A stretch of DNA of 64,000 bases, taken from contig JAHCAT010000005.1 in assembly GCA_019634735.1 (NCBI GenBank), positions 124,001 through 188,000 of the forward strand, in the 5' to 3' direction. Each line of letters starts with the position of its first letter. Position 1 is the first letter of the stretch. Below are positions 9,595 to 20,372 of this stretch, piece after piece. The notes beneath the pieces were generated by a model. The model was not told the origin of the DNA. It did no database searches and saw only the letters and a program-made list of their open reading frames with translations. Source of the stretch: Lysobacterales bacterium. Lineage in GTDB: Bacteria; Pseudomonadota; Gammaproteobacteria; Xanthomonadales; UBA2363. The translations under genes were made by a program, and so were the position numbers.

Positions 9595-10103
9595 GGCTGC
9601 ACCATCCAGGTGAAGGCGCGCTGGCTGACGTCCTGGGTCTGTCCGGTGTCGCCGACTTCGCTCCAGCGTACCCCCAGCGTGCAGACGCCGGCATAGCCGG
9701 CGGCGGTGAACCCGGTGGCCGCACCGGCGGTGCAGTTGACCGAGATCTGCCCTGCCGGCAGGCGTTGGGCCGCCATCGCCGCCCAGGCGGCGCGGTCGCG
9801 GGCGGCCGTCTGGGCCGGCGTGCACGGACCGCAGTCGGCAACGGTGGGGCCGCTGATGAAGCCACCGGTGTTGTAGTTGCCGGCGTTGACCGCCGCCAGG
9901 TTGGCGCGCAGGCCGTCGGCCATCGCCTCGGCCACGTAGACCGCCTGGGAGTGATGGTAGGCCTGGTGGTTGCCCTTGACCGCGGAGACCAGCATGGCAG
10001 CCAGTCCGAGCAGGCCGATGCTGAACACCAGCAGGGCAATCAATACTTCCAGCAACGAGTAGCCGGCTTGGGCTCGACGAACAGGCGATCGGCGACTGGC
10101 CAT
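9591..10103 (-). CDS. pilV: Type IV pilus minor pilin PilV
   Basis: A 170-residue minor pilin. Basic leader RRSPVRRAQAG, then YSLLEVLIALLVFSIGLLGL with Glu at +5, and the HHSQAVYVAEAMADGLRANL helix typical of PilV. I choose the ATG at 10103, one base after the fimT stop (TGATATG), because upstream in-frame codons would place about 33 non-leader residues before the pilin signal. Small C-terminal domain with several Cys (DCGPC, VNC, GVC). Second gene of the operon fimT-pilV-pilW-pilX-pilY1-pilE. Confidence 0.88.
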   Translation of the reverse strand: MASRRSPVRRAQAGYSLLEVLIALLVFSIGLLGLAAMLVSAVKGNHQAYHHSQAVYVAEAMADGLRANLAAVNAGNYNTGGFISGPTVADCGPCTPAQTAARDRAAWAAMAAQRLPAGQISVNCTAGAATGFTAAGYAGVCTLGVRWSEVGDTGQTQDVSQRAFTWMVQP

Positions 10104-10104
10104 A

Positions 10105-10692
10105 TCAGCTGCATCCCAGGCCGATGCCGGCCAGATTGCGCACAGCCTGCGCCCTGCCCGAGGGGTCGAGCCGGATGCCAGTGGACCGGGCGGCGTCGCC
10201 ACCCGGGCGGCACAGCGCGAAGCGGGCCCCGTCGGCCGGGGTTCGCGTCTGGCCCAGCGGCCCGAAGATCACCACGGGGACCGGGTCACCGCCGGCAGCC
10301 GCGCCGGAAACGCCACGCAAGGTGAACAGGAAGTTGGTATTGCCCTCATAGCCCACGTTGACGGCGGGCGCGGTCTTGATGAGCGCCTCCCCGGCATCGC
10401 GGATGCCGTTGCCGTTGGTGTCCTCGAACACCTCCCAGCCCTCGTTCCAGTCGCCGCCGAGCGCCGCCACCGCCGCGGTCCGGGCGACCTTGACCGCCTC
10501 GCTTCGAGCCATGGAGAGGTCTGCCAGCAAGTTGTTGATATTGCTGGTGCTGCGGTTGTTGAGGGAGATCTCCCGAAAGCTTGGCGTGGCAATGGCGACC
10601 ATGACGGCCAGGACGATCAGGACGATCATCAGCTCGATCAGCGTGAAGCCACCTTCGTCGCGGCCAAGACTGGATTGCCTGCAGGGTTTCAT
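10105..10692 (-). CDS. Minor pilin FimT/FimU (GspH/FimT family)
   Basis: A 195-residue pilin-like protein, first in the minor-pilin operon. Leader ends DEGG, then FTLIELMIVLIVLAVMVAIA with Glu at +5; NNLLADLSMARSEAVKVA is the hallmark helix of the GspH/FimT family (PF12019), followed by a beta-rich C-terminal domain. In Pseudomonas FimU occupies this position, while FimT relatives also take part in DNA uptake in some species; sequence alone cannot decide, so no symbol is given. ATG at 10692 follows a GGGAGG Shine-Dalgarno; a GTG two codons upstream is the alternative. The operon promoter should lie between here and ispH. Confidence 0.85.
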   Translation of the reverse strand: MKPCRQSSLGRDEGGFTLIELMIVLIVLAVMVAIATPSFREISLNNRSTSNINNLLADLSMARSEAVKVARTAAVAALGGDWNEGWEVFEDTNGNGIRDAGEALIKTAPAVNVGYEGNTNFLFTLRGVSGAAAGGDPVPVVIFGPLGQTRTPADGARFALCRPGGDAARSTGIRLDPSGRAQAVRNLAGIGLGCS

Positions 10693-10728
10693 GCGCACCT
10701 CCCGGGCCCTGAGTGTGTCGCGGCCCGC

Positions 10729-10753
10729 GTCGGGGGCTCAAGCCCGCCCCGAC
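10729..10753. other. GC-rich hairpin between ispH and the pilus operon
   Basis: GTCGGGG (10729-10735) pairs perfectly with CCCCGAC (10747-10753), and the interior can pair further (GGGC/GCCC). There is no T-run on either side, so it is at best a weak terminator for ispH or a structured leader for the minor-pilin mRNA. Confidence 0.35.
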
Positions 10754-10819
10754 CGACGGCGCCTGCCAGCCGACAAGCGGCGCCCCCTCCTGGCCCCAGC
10801 GCCCTGCTTCCAGCCCAAC

Positions 10820-11773
10820 CTACCCCTCAAGGCGGACCCTGAGCTCCCTTGGCAGGGCGAACACGATGTCCTCAGGCTCGCCGTCCAGCTCCTCGACCGA
10901 CGACGCCCCCAGGGCGCGCAGGCGGGCCACCACGTCCTGGACCAGCCGTTCCGGCGCCGAGGCGCCGGCGGTGAGCCCCACCCGCCGGCAGCCGGCCAGC
11001 CAGGCCGGATCGATGTCGGCGGCGCCGTCGATCAGGTGGGCCGGAATGCCGGCCTTGGCGGCCAGTTCGCGCAGGCGGTTGGAGTTGGAGGAGTTGGGCG
11101 AGCCCACCACCAGCACCAGGTCGCACTGCCCGGCCAGGCGCCTGACCGCGTCCTGGCGGTTCTGGGTGGCGTAGCAGATGTCGTCCCGCCGCGGACCGGC
11201 AATCGCCGGAAAGCGTTCCTGGAGGGCGGCGATGATGTCCCGGGTGTCGTCCACCGACAAGGTGGTCTGGGTCACGAAGGCCAGTTGCCCGGGATCGCGA
11301 ACCTGCACGCTGCGGGCATCCTCGATGGTCTCGACAAGCTGGATGCGCGCCCCCTGGCAGTCGGTCTCGCTCCACTGGCCGAGGGTACCCTCGACTTCCG
11401 GATGCCCGGCGTGGCCGATCATCAGCACGTCGCGGCCGGCCCGGCAGTGCTGGGCGACCTCGATATGCACCTTGGTGACCAGCGGACAGGTGGCGTCGAA
11501 CACCTGCAGGCTGCGCCGGGCACCCTCGTCGCGCACCGCGCGCGACACGCCGTGCGCCGAATAGACCACGGTGCCGCCATCGGGGACCTCGTCGAGCTCC
11601 TCGACAAAGACGGCGCCGCGCCGGCGCAGTCCGTCGACCACGAAACGGTTGTGCACCACCTCGTGGCGGACATAGATGGGCGCGCCGAAGGCATCGAGCA
11701 GGCGGTCGACGATCTCGATGGCGCGGTCGACACCGGCGCAGAAGCCGCGGGGATTGGCGAGCAGGACGTCCAT
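10820..11773 (-). CDS. ispH: 4-hydroxy-3-methylbut-2-enyl diphosphate reductase
   Basis: A 317-residue IspH (E. coli 316 aa). It catalyses the last step of the MEP isoprenoid pathway, reducing HMBPP to IPP and DMAPP with a [4Fe-4S] cluster. The three cluster cysteines are visible in [13 protein letters not shown] (C13), [12 protein letters not shown] and [10 protein letters not shown]. The catalytic Glu is in [11 protein letters not shown]. The ATG at 11773 begins [14 protein letters not shown], the normal IspH start; upstream extension would read into repeat DNA. lspA and ispH adjacency is common (E. coli lspA-fkpB-ispH), but here fkpB is replaced by a 180-bp heptamer array. Confidence 0.96.
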   Translation of the reverse strand: MDVLLANPRGFCAGVDRAIEIVDRLLDAFGAPIYVRHEVVHNRFVVDGLRRRGAVFVEELDEVPDGGTVVYSAHGVSRAVRDEGARRSLQVFDATCPLVTKVHIEVAQHCRAGRDVLMIGHAGHPEVEGTLGQWSETDCQGARIQLVETIEDARSVQVRDPGQLAFVTQTTLSVDDTRDIIAALQERFPAIAGPRRDDICYATQNRQDAVRRLAGQCDLVLVVGSPNSSNSNRLRELAAKAGIPAHLIDGAADIDPAWLAGCRRVGLTAGASAPERLVQDVVARLRALGASSVEELDGEPEDIVFALPRELRVRLEG

Positions 11774-11829
11774 GCCCGCGATTATCGCACCCGCAGCGAC
11801 CGCGATCCGCGACCGCAAACAGATCCCCC

Positions 11830-12007
11830 CAAGTCCCAAGTCCCAAGTCCCGAGTCCGAGTCCGAGTCCGAGTCCTTAGTCCCCTTGGTCCTTGGTCCTT
11901 GGTCCTTGGTCCTTGGTCCCTGGTCCCTGGTCCCCGGTCCCCGGTCCCCGGTCCCCGCTCCCCGCTCCCCGCTCCCCGCTCCCCGCTCCCCGCTCCCCGC
12001 TCCCGAC
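11830..12007. repeat. Heptanucleotide tandem array between lspA and ispH
   Basis: About 25 head-to-tail units, mostly 7 bp. Read left to right on the plus strand the unit drifts: AAGTCCC x3, shorter AGTCCG units, GGTCCTT x4, GGTCCCT x2, GGTCCCC x4, GCTCCCC x7, ending exactly at the lspA stop codon. The stepwise drift suggests local expansion by slippage with occasional mutation. On the minus strand, the transcribed sense of lspA-ispH, the array reads GGGGAGC/GGGGACC, a run of four Gs every 7 bases, ideal for a G-quadruplex in DNA or mRNA. Same family as 51563-52046 and the metG linker. Confidence 0.95.
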
Positions 12008-12517
12008 TCAACCGTGCCGCGACTCGCGCGGCCCGAAAAGCAGCACGGCGATCAGGATCGCGGCGCCGCAGGTGATCGCGGCATCGGCGACGTTGAATGC
12101 CGGGAAGTGCCAGCCGCGCCAGTGCACGTCGACGAAATCGACGACATGACCATGACGGAGGCGATCGACCAGGTTGCCGACCGCGCCGCCCAGGATCAGG
12201 GCGTAAGCCGCGGCCAGCCAGCGCTGCTGGCGCGGCGTCTGGCGCAGCCAGACCACCAGCAGCACGCTGACCACGGCAGCCAGGCCGCTGAACAGCCAGC
12301 GCTGCCAACCGCCGGCGTCGCCCAGGAAGCTGAAGGCGGCGCCGGGATTGAAGACCAGGGTCCAGTTGAGGACCGGAAGCACCGGTACCGGCTGACCGTG
12401 CGCCAGCATCGCCAGGGCGATCTCCTTGCTGGCGAGGTCGGCAACCAGCACGGCAAGAGCCAGCCACAGCCAGGCGAGCGCGTGGTCCGGCGCCCGTGCC
12501 ACGGCGCCCGCACTCAT
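12008..12517 (-). CDS. lspA: Lipoprotein signal peptidase
   Basis: A 169-residue, four-helix membrane aspartyl protease (E. coli LspA 164 aa) that cleaves the signal peptide of diacylglyceryl prolipoproteins. Both catalytic Asp motifs are intact: [11 protein letters not shown] and [17 protein letters not shown] in the first helix and [11 protein letters not shown] are family motifs. Its ATG overlaps the rsfS stop (ATGA); the longer upstream frame is rejected because it reads across rsfS. The window contains a clear LspA substrate in the same operon, the lipoprotein LptE. The 3' end abuts the heptamer array. Confidence 0.95.
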   Translation of the reverse strand: MSAGAVARAPDHALAWLWLALAVLVADLASKEIALAMLAHGQPVPVLPVLNWTLVFNPGAAFSFLGDAGGWQRWLFSGLAAVVSVLLVVWLRQTPRQQRWLAAAYALILGGAVGNLVDRLRHGHVVDFVDVHWRGWHFPAFNVADAAITCGAAILIAVLLFGPRESRHG

Positions 12518-12909
12518 GCGCCGGCGGCGTTCTGGCGGGCTTCCTCGGTGACGCTCCACAGCCGCTCCAGGCCGTAGAACTCGCGAACCCGCGGCAGCAT
12601 CACGTGCACGACGACATCGCCCAGGTCGACCAGCACCCACTCGCCCTCGCGCTCGCCCTCGACGCCCAGCAGGGCGGCGCCAGCGGCCTTGAGCTGGCGG
12701 ACGACCTCGTCGGCGATCGACTTGACGTGGCGGTTGGAGGTGCCGGAGGCAACCACGATGTGGTCGGTCACGCTGGTCCGGCCGCGCACGTCGATGGCTT
12801 TGATGTCGACCGCCTTGAGGTCCTCCAGGGCGGCCACCACGCTGTCGCGCATGGTCTCCGGGTCAGGGTGGGCGGTGTTGCTTGCGGGGGCGTGGGTCGT
12901 GGCGGTCAA
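12514..12909 (-). CDS. rsfS: Ribosomal silencing factor RsfS
   Basis: A 131-residue RsfS/Iojap protein. Family motifs: [38 protein letters not shown] and [15 protein letters not shown] ending in [10 protein letters not shown]. RsfS binds ribosomal protein L14 (uL14) and blocks subunit joining when nutrients are low. It follows nadD, the standard order, but the usual next gene rlmH is missing and lspA follows directly with a 4-bp overlap. Confidence 0.95.
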   Translation of the reverse strand: MTATTHAPASNTAHPDPETMRDSVVAALEDLKAVDIKAIDVRGRTSVTDHIVVASGTSNRHVKSIADEVVRQLKAAGAALLGVEGEREGEWVLVDLGDVVVHVMLPRVREFYGLERLWSVTEEARQNAAGA

Positions 12910-12990
12910 GCAGGGCGTCTCGGGGGAATCGGCCGCCAGTATAGCGCCGGGGCGTCCGGCGACCCGGCGCCGGGCTGAACGGCGCGACGC

Positions 12991-13656
12991 TCAGGAACGG
13001 TAGAGCCCGTGCGCCTGGATATGCTCGAGCACAGCCTGGGGCAACAGGAAGCGGGGCGACCGGCCGGCGGCCAGGGCGGCGCGGATCAGGCTGGAGGACA
13101 CCGCCAGCGGCGTCACCCGCTGCACCATGACCCGCCCGGCGGGCTCGCGCTGCAGCAGGTCGACCCGGCCGGTCCAGCGGCCGGCCATGGCCGCGTGCAG
13201 GTCGGGGTCCAGGCGGTCCAGGCGCTGCCGGGGCCGGGTCATGGCCAGCAGGTGCGCCAGCCCGGTCAGCTCCTGCCAGCGATGCCACCCCGGCAGCGCG
13301 CGGAAGGCATCGGCGCCCAGCACGAACACCAGCGGGCGCGCCGGTCCCAGCTCCTCGCGCAATGCCAGCAAGGTGTCGACGCTGTAGCTGTTGCCCCTGC
13401 GGTCCAGCTCGCGCCGGTCAAGGCGCAAGCGGTCCTGGCCGGCAAGGGCGAGCGCCAGCATGGCGGCCCGTTGCTCCGGGGGCGCGCCCGGCTGGCCGCG
13501 GTGCGGCGGCCGCCCGGACGGCATCAGGCGCACCTCGCAGTCCAGGCGTTCGGCGACCTCCCAGGCGACGCGCAGGTGGCCGTAGTGGACCGGATCGAAG
13601 GTGCCGCCGAACACCGCGACCGGGCCGGTTGCGCCCTGCCCGACCGCGCCGTTCAT
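12991..13656 (-). CDS. nadD: Nicotinate-nucleotide adenylyltransferase
   Basis: A 221-residue NadD that converts nicotinate mononucleotide plus ATP to deamido-NAD. The nucleotidyltransferase motif GGTFDPVHYGHL lies near the N terminus, the SGRPPHRG substrate loop follows, and the C-terminal signature appears as SSSLIR. The start MNGAVGQGATGPVAVFGG is fixed by the ATGA overlap with the holA stop. Placed between holA and rsfS, as in many proteobacteria. Confidence 0.95.
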   Translation of the reverse strand: MNGAVGQGATGPVAVFGGTFDPVHYGHLRVAWEVAERLDCEVRLMPSGRPPHRGQPGAPPEQRAAMLALALAGQDRLRLDRRELDRRGNSYSVDTLLALREELGPARPLVFVLGADAFRALPGWHRWQELTGLAHLLAMTRPRQRLDRLDPDLHAAMAGRWTGRVDLLQREPAGRVMVQRVTPLAVSSSLIRAALAAGRSPRFLLPQAVLEHIQAHGLYRS

Positions 13657-14687
13657 GCGCGCACCCGCCGGCCGCCGACGGCGAGACGCACGATCAGGCG
13701 TTCCAGGGTCAGCCAGGGCAGGCCAGGGCCCTGGCCCTTGGCCTGGCGCTCGGCCTCGGCGAACCCGGACAGGGCGCGCACCAGGCCGGCCTGGCCGATG
13801 CGGCGCAAGGCGCGCGCGTACAGGTCGATGCGGCTCTGCCAGACCTTCTCGGCGCGCAGCGCTGCGGCTTCCGGCTGACCGCCAGCGCTGGCCTCCGCGG
13901 CGCGCGCGAGCACCTCGATCTGGCTGCCAAGCCAGGGAACCAGCGCCGCCGGCGCCTCGCCCTCGGCGCGCAAGGCGCGCAGGATGCGCAGGGCGCGGCC
14001 GGGCTCGCCGGCCAGCACGGCATCGGTCAGGGCGAAGACATCCAGGCGCGACTGTTCGGCGAGCAGGGCCGCCAGGCGATCGGCTCCCAGCGGCCCGGTC
14101 TCGCCGGCCAGCACCAGCTTGTCCAGCTCTTGGGCGCAGGCCAGCAGGTTGCCCTCGGTGCGCAGGGCCAGCAGGTCGATGGCGTCGGCAGCCAGGGCCA
14201 GCCCAAGGCGCCGGGCGCGTTCGGCTATCCAGGCGGGCAGCTCGTGGCGGCGAAGCGGCCAAAGCACCAGCTGCCAGCCTGCCGTGGCCAGAGCCCCGAC
14301 CCAGGCGGCGCGTTCGTGCTCGCGGCTCCAGGCAAGGCAGGTGACCAGCAGCACACTGTCCGGCGTCGGCGCCTGGGCCCAGGCCGCCAGTGCCTCGCTG
14401 CCCTCGCGCCCGGCCTTGCCGGACGGCAGGCGCAGGTCGATCAGGGTGCGGCCGCCACCGAACAGCGAGCCCTGCTGGCCGGCCATGGCCAGCGCAGCCC
14501 AGTCGAAGCCGCTCTCGCCGGCCTCGAGGACACGGCGCTCGTCGAAGCCCTGGCGGCGCGCCGCCTGGCGCACGGCGTCGGCGGCCTCCAGCACCAGCAA
14601 TTCCTCCTGGCCGGCGACCAGATAACACGGCGCCAGCGGTTCGCGCGCCAGGTGCGCGACCAGCGCCTCGGCGCGTTCCGCCTTCAC
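13653..14687 (-). CDS. holA: DNA polymerase III subunit delta
   Basis: A 344-residue HolA (E. coli 343 aa). Delta opens the beta sliding clamp within the clamp-loader complex. The N-terminal domain shows PCYLVAGQEELLVLEAADAV and the QQGSLFGGGRTLIDLRL segment. The middle has LLALRTEGNLLACAQELDKL, strongly typical of HolA, and the C-terminal helical collar domain follows. Coupled on both sides by 4-bp overlaps with lptE (upstream) and nadD (downstream), the classic leuS-lptE-holA-nadD order. Confidence 0.94.
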   Translation of the reverse strand: MKAERAEALVAHLAREPLAPCYLVAGQEELLVLEAADAVRQAARRQGFDERRVLEAGESGFDWAALAMAGQQGSLFGGGRTLIDLRLPSGKAGREGSEALAAWAQAPTPDSVLLVTCLAWSREHERAAWVGALATAGWQLVLWPLRRHELPAWIAERARRLGLALAADAIDLLALRTEGNLLACAQELDKLVLAGETGPLGADRLAALLAEQSRLDVFALTDAVLAGEPGRALRILRALRAEGEAPAALVPWLGSQIEVLARAAEASAGGQPEAAALRAEKVWQSRIDLYARALRRIGQAGLVRALSGFAEAERQAKGQGPGLPWLTLERLIVRLAVGGRRVRA

Positions 14688-15202
14688 GGCATCGCGCCGC
14701 CGCCCAGGTTGCCGGCGGCGCGCTCGATGCGACGCATCAGCGCCCGGACCATCTCGCGCTCAAGGTCGCGGCGCAACGCTTCCTCCTGGCCGGCGACGCC
14801 CAGGGCATCGCGCTCGTCGAACACGAAGTCGCGCTCCAGCACCAGCTCCTGCTCCGGCACCAGGACCCGGCCGTCGGCCAGGCGCAGTTCGAAGACCACG
14901 CGATGGCGCACCGCGAACTCGCGCACGCGGGCCTGCTCGCTGATGGTCAGCGCCTCGGTGGCAACCGCGTTGACCGGCACGCGCAGCACGGCGACAGCGG
15001 TGGCATCGGCGGGTTGCAGGGCGACGCCGGCCCGCTCCAGGGCCGCTGCCAGGTCGCGCCGGATGCGCGGCCCGCTGTCGGCCATGTCCAGGCGCAGGGC
15101 GCGCAGTTCCGGCGGCAGCGTCGCCTCGCCACGAAGCTGGAAACCGCAGGCACCGAGCAGGACGGTGGCGGCGAGCAGGCAGAGCAGGACGGGCGTGCGC
15201 AC
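14684..15202 (-). CDS. lptE: LptE, LPS-assembly outer-membrane lipoprotein
   Basis: A 172-residue lipoprotein. Signal peptide with lipobox LLGAC and Cys at 19, then the family start GFQLRG and the strand ELRALRLDMADSGP. LptE plugs the LptD barrel and guides LPS insertion in the outer membrane. After transfer of diacylglycerol the LspA enzyme encoded downstream would process it. Divergence in the C-terminal half (REMVRALMRRIERAA) is normal for this fast-evolving family. Overlaps holA by 4 bp; leuS ends 249 bp upstream. Confidence 0.92.
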   Translation of the reverse strand: MRTPVLLCLLAATVLLGACGFQLRGEATLPPELRALRLDMADSGPRIRRDLAAALERAGVALQPADATAVAVLRVPVNAVATEALTISEQARVREFAVRHRVVFELRLADGRVLVPEQELVLERDFVFDERDALGVAGQEEALRRDLEREMVRALMRRIERAAGNLGGGAMP

Positions 15203-15301
15203 AGCGATCTCCGCGGGGGTGCGCCATTATGCCCGAGCGGCGACCGCCATCAGCGGCCGGCGGACCGGCATCCGGCCCGGAGGCTTCATCGGGTCGCCGC
15301 T

Positions 15302-15354
15302 GCGGCCGCCGGTCTTCGCACCGTTCCGCGGTCCGCTCCCGTGGCCAGGTTCGA
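15302..15354 (-). repeat. Dispersed imperfect repeat, copy 1 (downstream of leuS)
   Basis: Read on the minus strand this stretch begins TCGAAC and shares the core CGGGAGCGGACCG, followed by ACGG-GCGAAG and GGCCGC, with 39350-39414 on the plus strand. Each copy lies about 100 bases after the stop of a gene in the same orientation (leuS here, the ThuA gene there). The rest of the 249-bp leuS-lptE gap shows nothing else recognisable. Confidence 0.55.
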
Positions 15355-15451
15355 TGTCGTGTCGGGTCCGCCTTCACTGTCCAACGGCACGCTGCCCGCA
15401 CCGCGACGGGACCCCGCCGGCCTCACCGCGCGCACTCGTGGGTCAACAGCG

Positions 15452-18205
<2,754 letters not shown>

Positions 18206-18236
18206 CTATCGTGGCGTGTCCAAGGAGGAAGACCCC

Positions 18237-19541
18237 GTGCATCGTTCCCTGCTGTTCACCGCCCTGCTTGCCCCGGCCCTCACGGCTGCCGCCCCCGGCG
18301 ACCTGCTGGTCCACTGCGGCCGGGTGTTCGATGCCGAAAGCGCCCGGCTGCTCGACGCCCGCTACCTGCTGGTGCGCGACGGCCGGATCGCCGCGATCGA
18401 CCGCGCCGCCCCAGCCGATGCCGGCGACGTCACCCGCATCGACCTCTCCGCAGCGACCTGCCTGCCCGGCCTGATCGACATGCACGTGCACCTGGGCAGC
18501 CAGACCAGCCCGGCCGCCTATGCCGAGGGCTTCCGGATGAATCCCGAGGACTATGCCTACCGCTCGGTGGGCTATGCCGAGAAGACCCTGATGGCCGGCT
18601 TCACCACGGTCCGCGACCTCGGCGGCGCCCAGGTCCAGGGCCTGCGCAACGCCATCGACCAGGGCCTGGTGCGCGGCCCGCGGATCATGGCCGCCGGCAA
18701 GTCGATCGCCACCACCGGCGGCCATGCCGACCCGCGCAACGGCATCAGCCGCGAGCTGGTCCAGGCGCTGGGTTACCCCGGCCCCGAGGACGGCGTGGTG
18801 GCCGGCGAGGTCGAGGCGCGGCGCGCCGTTCGGCAGCGCTACAAGGAAGGCTCGGACGTCATCAAGATCACCGCCACCGGCGGCGTGCTCAGCTTCGCGC
18901 GCAGCGGCGACAACCCGCAGTTCATGGAGGACGAGATCCGCGCCATCGTGCAGACCGCCCGCGACTACGGCTACAAGGTGGCCGCCCACGCGCACGGCGC
19001 CGAGGGCATGCGCCGGGCGGTCGCCGCCGGCGTCGATTCGATCGAGCACGGCACCTGGATGGACGACGAGGTGATGTCCCTGATGCGCGAGCGCGGCACC
19101 TGGTACGTGCCGACCATCAGCGCCGGCGTGTTCGTCGGCGAGATGGCGCGCGAGCCCGGCTACTACCCGGAGATCGTCCGGCCCAAGGCGCTGGCGGTCG
19201 GCCCGCAGATCCAGCGCACCTTCGCCCGCGCCTACCGGGCCGGCGTGCGGATCGCCTTCGGCACCGATGCCGGCGTCTTCCACCATGGCGACAACGGCCG
19301 CGAGTTCGAACTGATGGTCGAGGCCGGCATGCCGCCGGCCCAGGCCCTGCAGTCGGCGACCCGCAACGCCGCCGAGCTGCTCGGCCGCTGGGACGAACTG
19401 GGCAGCCTTGAGGCCGGCAAGCTGGCCGACCTGGTGGCCGTGGCCGGCGATCCGGTCGCCGAGATCGGTCTGATGCGCCGCGTCGGCTTCGTGATGAAGG
19501 ACGGCGTGGTGCACAAGGACGAGCTGACCGCCGACCGATGA
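18237..19541 (+). CDS. Exported metal-dependent amidohydrolase
   Basis: A 434-residue amidohydrolase-superfamily enzyme (PF01979, Xaa-Pro/imidazolonepropionase-like branch) with a cleavable signal peptide ([17 protein letters not shown]). Metal ligands visible: HVHLG, the Lys in [10 protein letters not shown] (likely carboxylated), HAHG, SIEHGT and the Asp in [11 protein letters not shown]. Relatives hydrolyse dipeptides with C-terminal proline or other N-acyl compounds; the substrate cannot be read from sequence. I choose GTG at 18237, 10 bases after AGGAGG, because it places the signal peptide at the N terminus; the longer frame runs into the leuS leader. Overlaps the next gene by 4 bp. Confidence 0.88.
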   Translation: MHRSLLFTALLAPALTAAAPGDLLVHCGRVFDAESARLLDARYLLVRDGRIAAIDRAAPADAGDVTRIDLSAATCLPGLIDMHVHLGSQTSPAAYAEGFRMNPEDYAYRSVGYAEKTLMAGFTTVRDLGGAQVQGLRNAIDQGLVRGPRIMAAGKSIATTGGHADPRNGISRELVQALGYPGPEDGVVAGEVEARRAVRQRYKEGSDVIKITATGGVLSFARSGDNPQFMEDEIRAIVQTARDYGYKVAAHAHGAEGMRRAVAAGVDSIEHGTWMDDEVMSLMRERGTWYVPTISAGVFVGEMAREPGYYPEIVRPKALAVGPQIQRTFARAYRAGVRIAFGTDAGVFHHGDNGREFELMVEAGMPPAQALQSATRNAAELLGRWDELGSLEAGKLADLVAVAGDPVAEIGLMRRVGFVMKDGVVHKDELTADR

Positions 19542-20029
19542 GCCACGGCCCCGGCACCGGCCCGGCCGGGCGCCGCCTGTCGGCGCGCCGGCTGCGCTGG
19601 CTGATGAACCTGTGGCCGCCGTTCGCCTTCGCCGGCATCCGCGTGCTGGAACTGGACGAGGCTTTCCGCAGCGCCCGGGTCGTGCTGCGCCGGCGCTGGT
19701 GGAACGGCAACTACGTGGGCGTGCACTTCGGCGGCAGCCTGTTTGCGATGACCGACCCGTTCTGGATGATGCTGGCCATGCACCGCCTGGGCCCGGCCTA
19801 CGTGGTCTGGGACAAGGCCGCCGAGATCGAGTTCGTGAAGCCCGGCCGCCGCGACGTGTACGCCCGCTTCGAGCTGGACGACGCCACCGTCGAGGCGATG
19901 CGCGCCGAGGCCGCCAACGGCCAGCGCCAACTGCGCTGGTTCCGGACCGAGGTGGTCGACGCCGATGGCCAGGTAGTGGCGCGGGTGCGCAAGCAACTGC
20001 ATGTGCGCCTCAAGCCGGAGGATTCCTGA
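19538..20029 (+). CDS. DUF4442 hotdog-fold thioesterase-like protein
   Basis: A 163-residue protein of the DUF4442 (YiiD C-terminal-like) hotdog-fold group. Signature stretches: [48 protein letters not shown] and [15 protein letters not shown]. These proteins resemble acyl-CoA thioesterases but few have known substrates. The ATGA overlap with the amidohydrolase suggests co-expression; a shared pathway is not evident because one product is exported and this one is cytoplasmic. Confidence 0.82.
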   Translation: MSHGPGTGPAGRRLSARRLRWLMNLWPPFAFAGIRVLELDEAFRSARVVLRRRWWNGNYVGVHFGGSLFAMTDPFWMMLAMHRLGPAYVVWDKAAEIEFVKPGRRDVYARFELDDATVEAMRAEAANGQRQLRWFRTEVVDADGQVVARVRKQLHVRLKPEDS

Positions 20030-20372
20030 AGGCCGCTGCTGCGGCTGCCGAGCTTCGCATCCTCAGGAATTTTCCAGTCAAGCTGAGCGGGCGAACCCCA
20101 GTCCCCCGGCCGGTTCTCCGCGCGCACGGCCGCGCCGGCCCAGGCCGCCCACCGGGCGGGTCCAGTGGTTCATCCGAGGGTCCGCTCGTCGAATACCGCA
20201 CGTTATTCCGCCCGGCGCTGGCTTGCACTGGAAAACGCTGCGTGCTATCAGGTCCAGCAACACGAACAAGACGCATGGACGGTGCCAACGCGCACCGATC
20301 CGCTTTACAGGTTTCTTGGGCCAAGCTCCTGGCCACCAGGTCCCCGCCGAATCGCCGCCTCTGGAGGTGACA
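20030..20372. other. 343-bp gap before the subtilase gene
   Basis: No gene, tRNA or clear terminator was seen. GC content falls slightly after about 20190 and the last 20 bases hold a strong Shine-Dalgarno (GGAGGTGACAG) for the ATG at 20373. A promoter is expected here but no convincing -35/-10 pair was found. Confidence 0.5.

Noticed and set aside
10693-10819. Sigma-54 promoter for the minor-pilin operon, suggested by rpoN nearby
   Set aside because: No GG-N10-GC pair with acceptable -24/-12 context was found on the minus strand upstream of 10692.
11830-12007. CRISPR array
   Set aside because: Units are contiguous 7-mers with no spacers and no cas genes nearby; same for 51563-52046.
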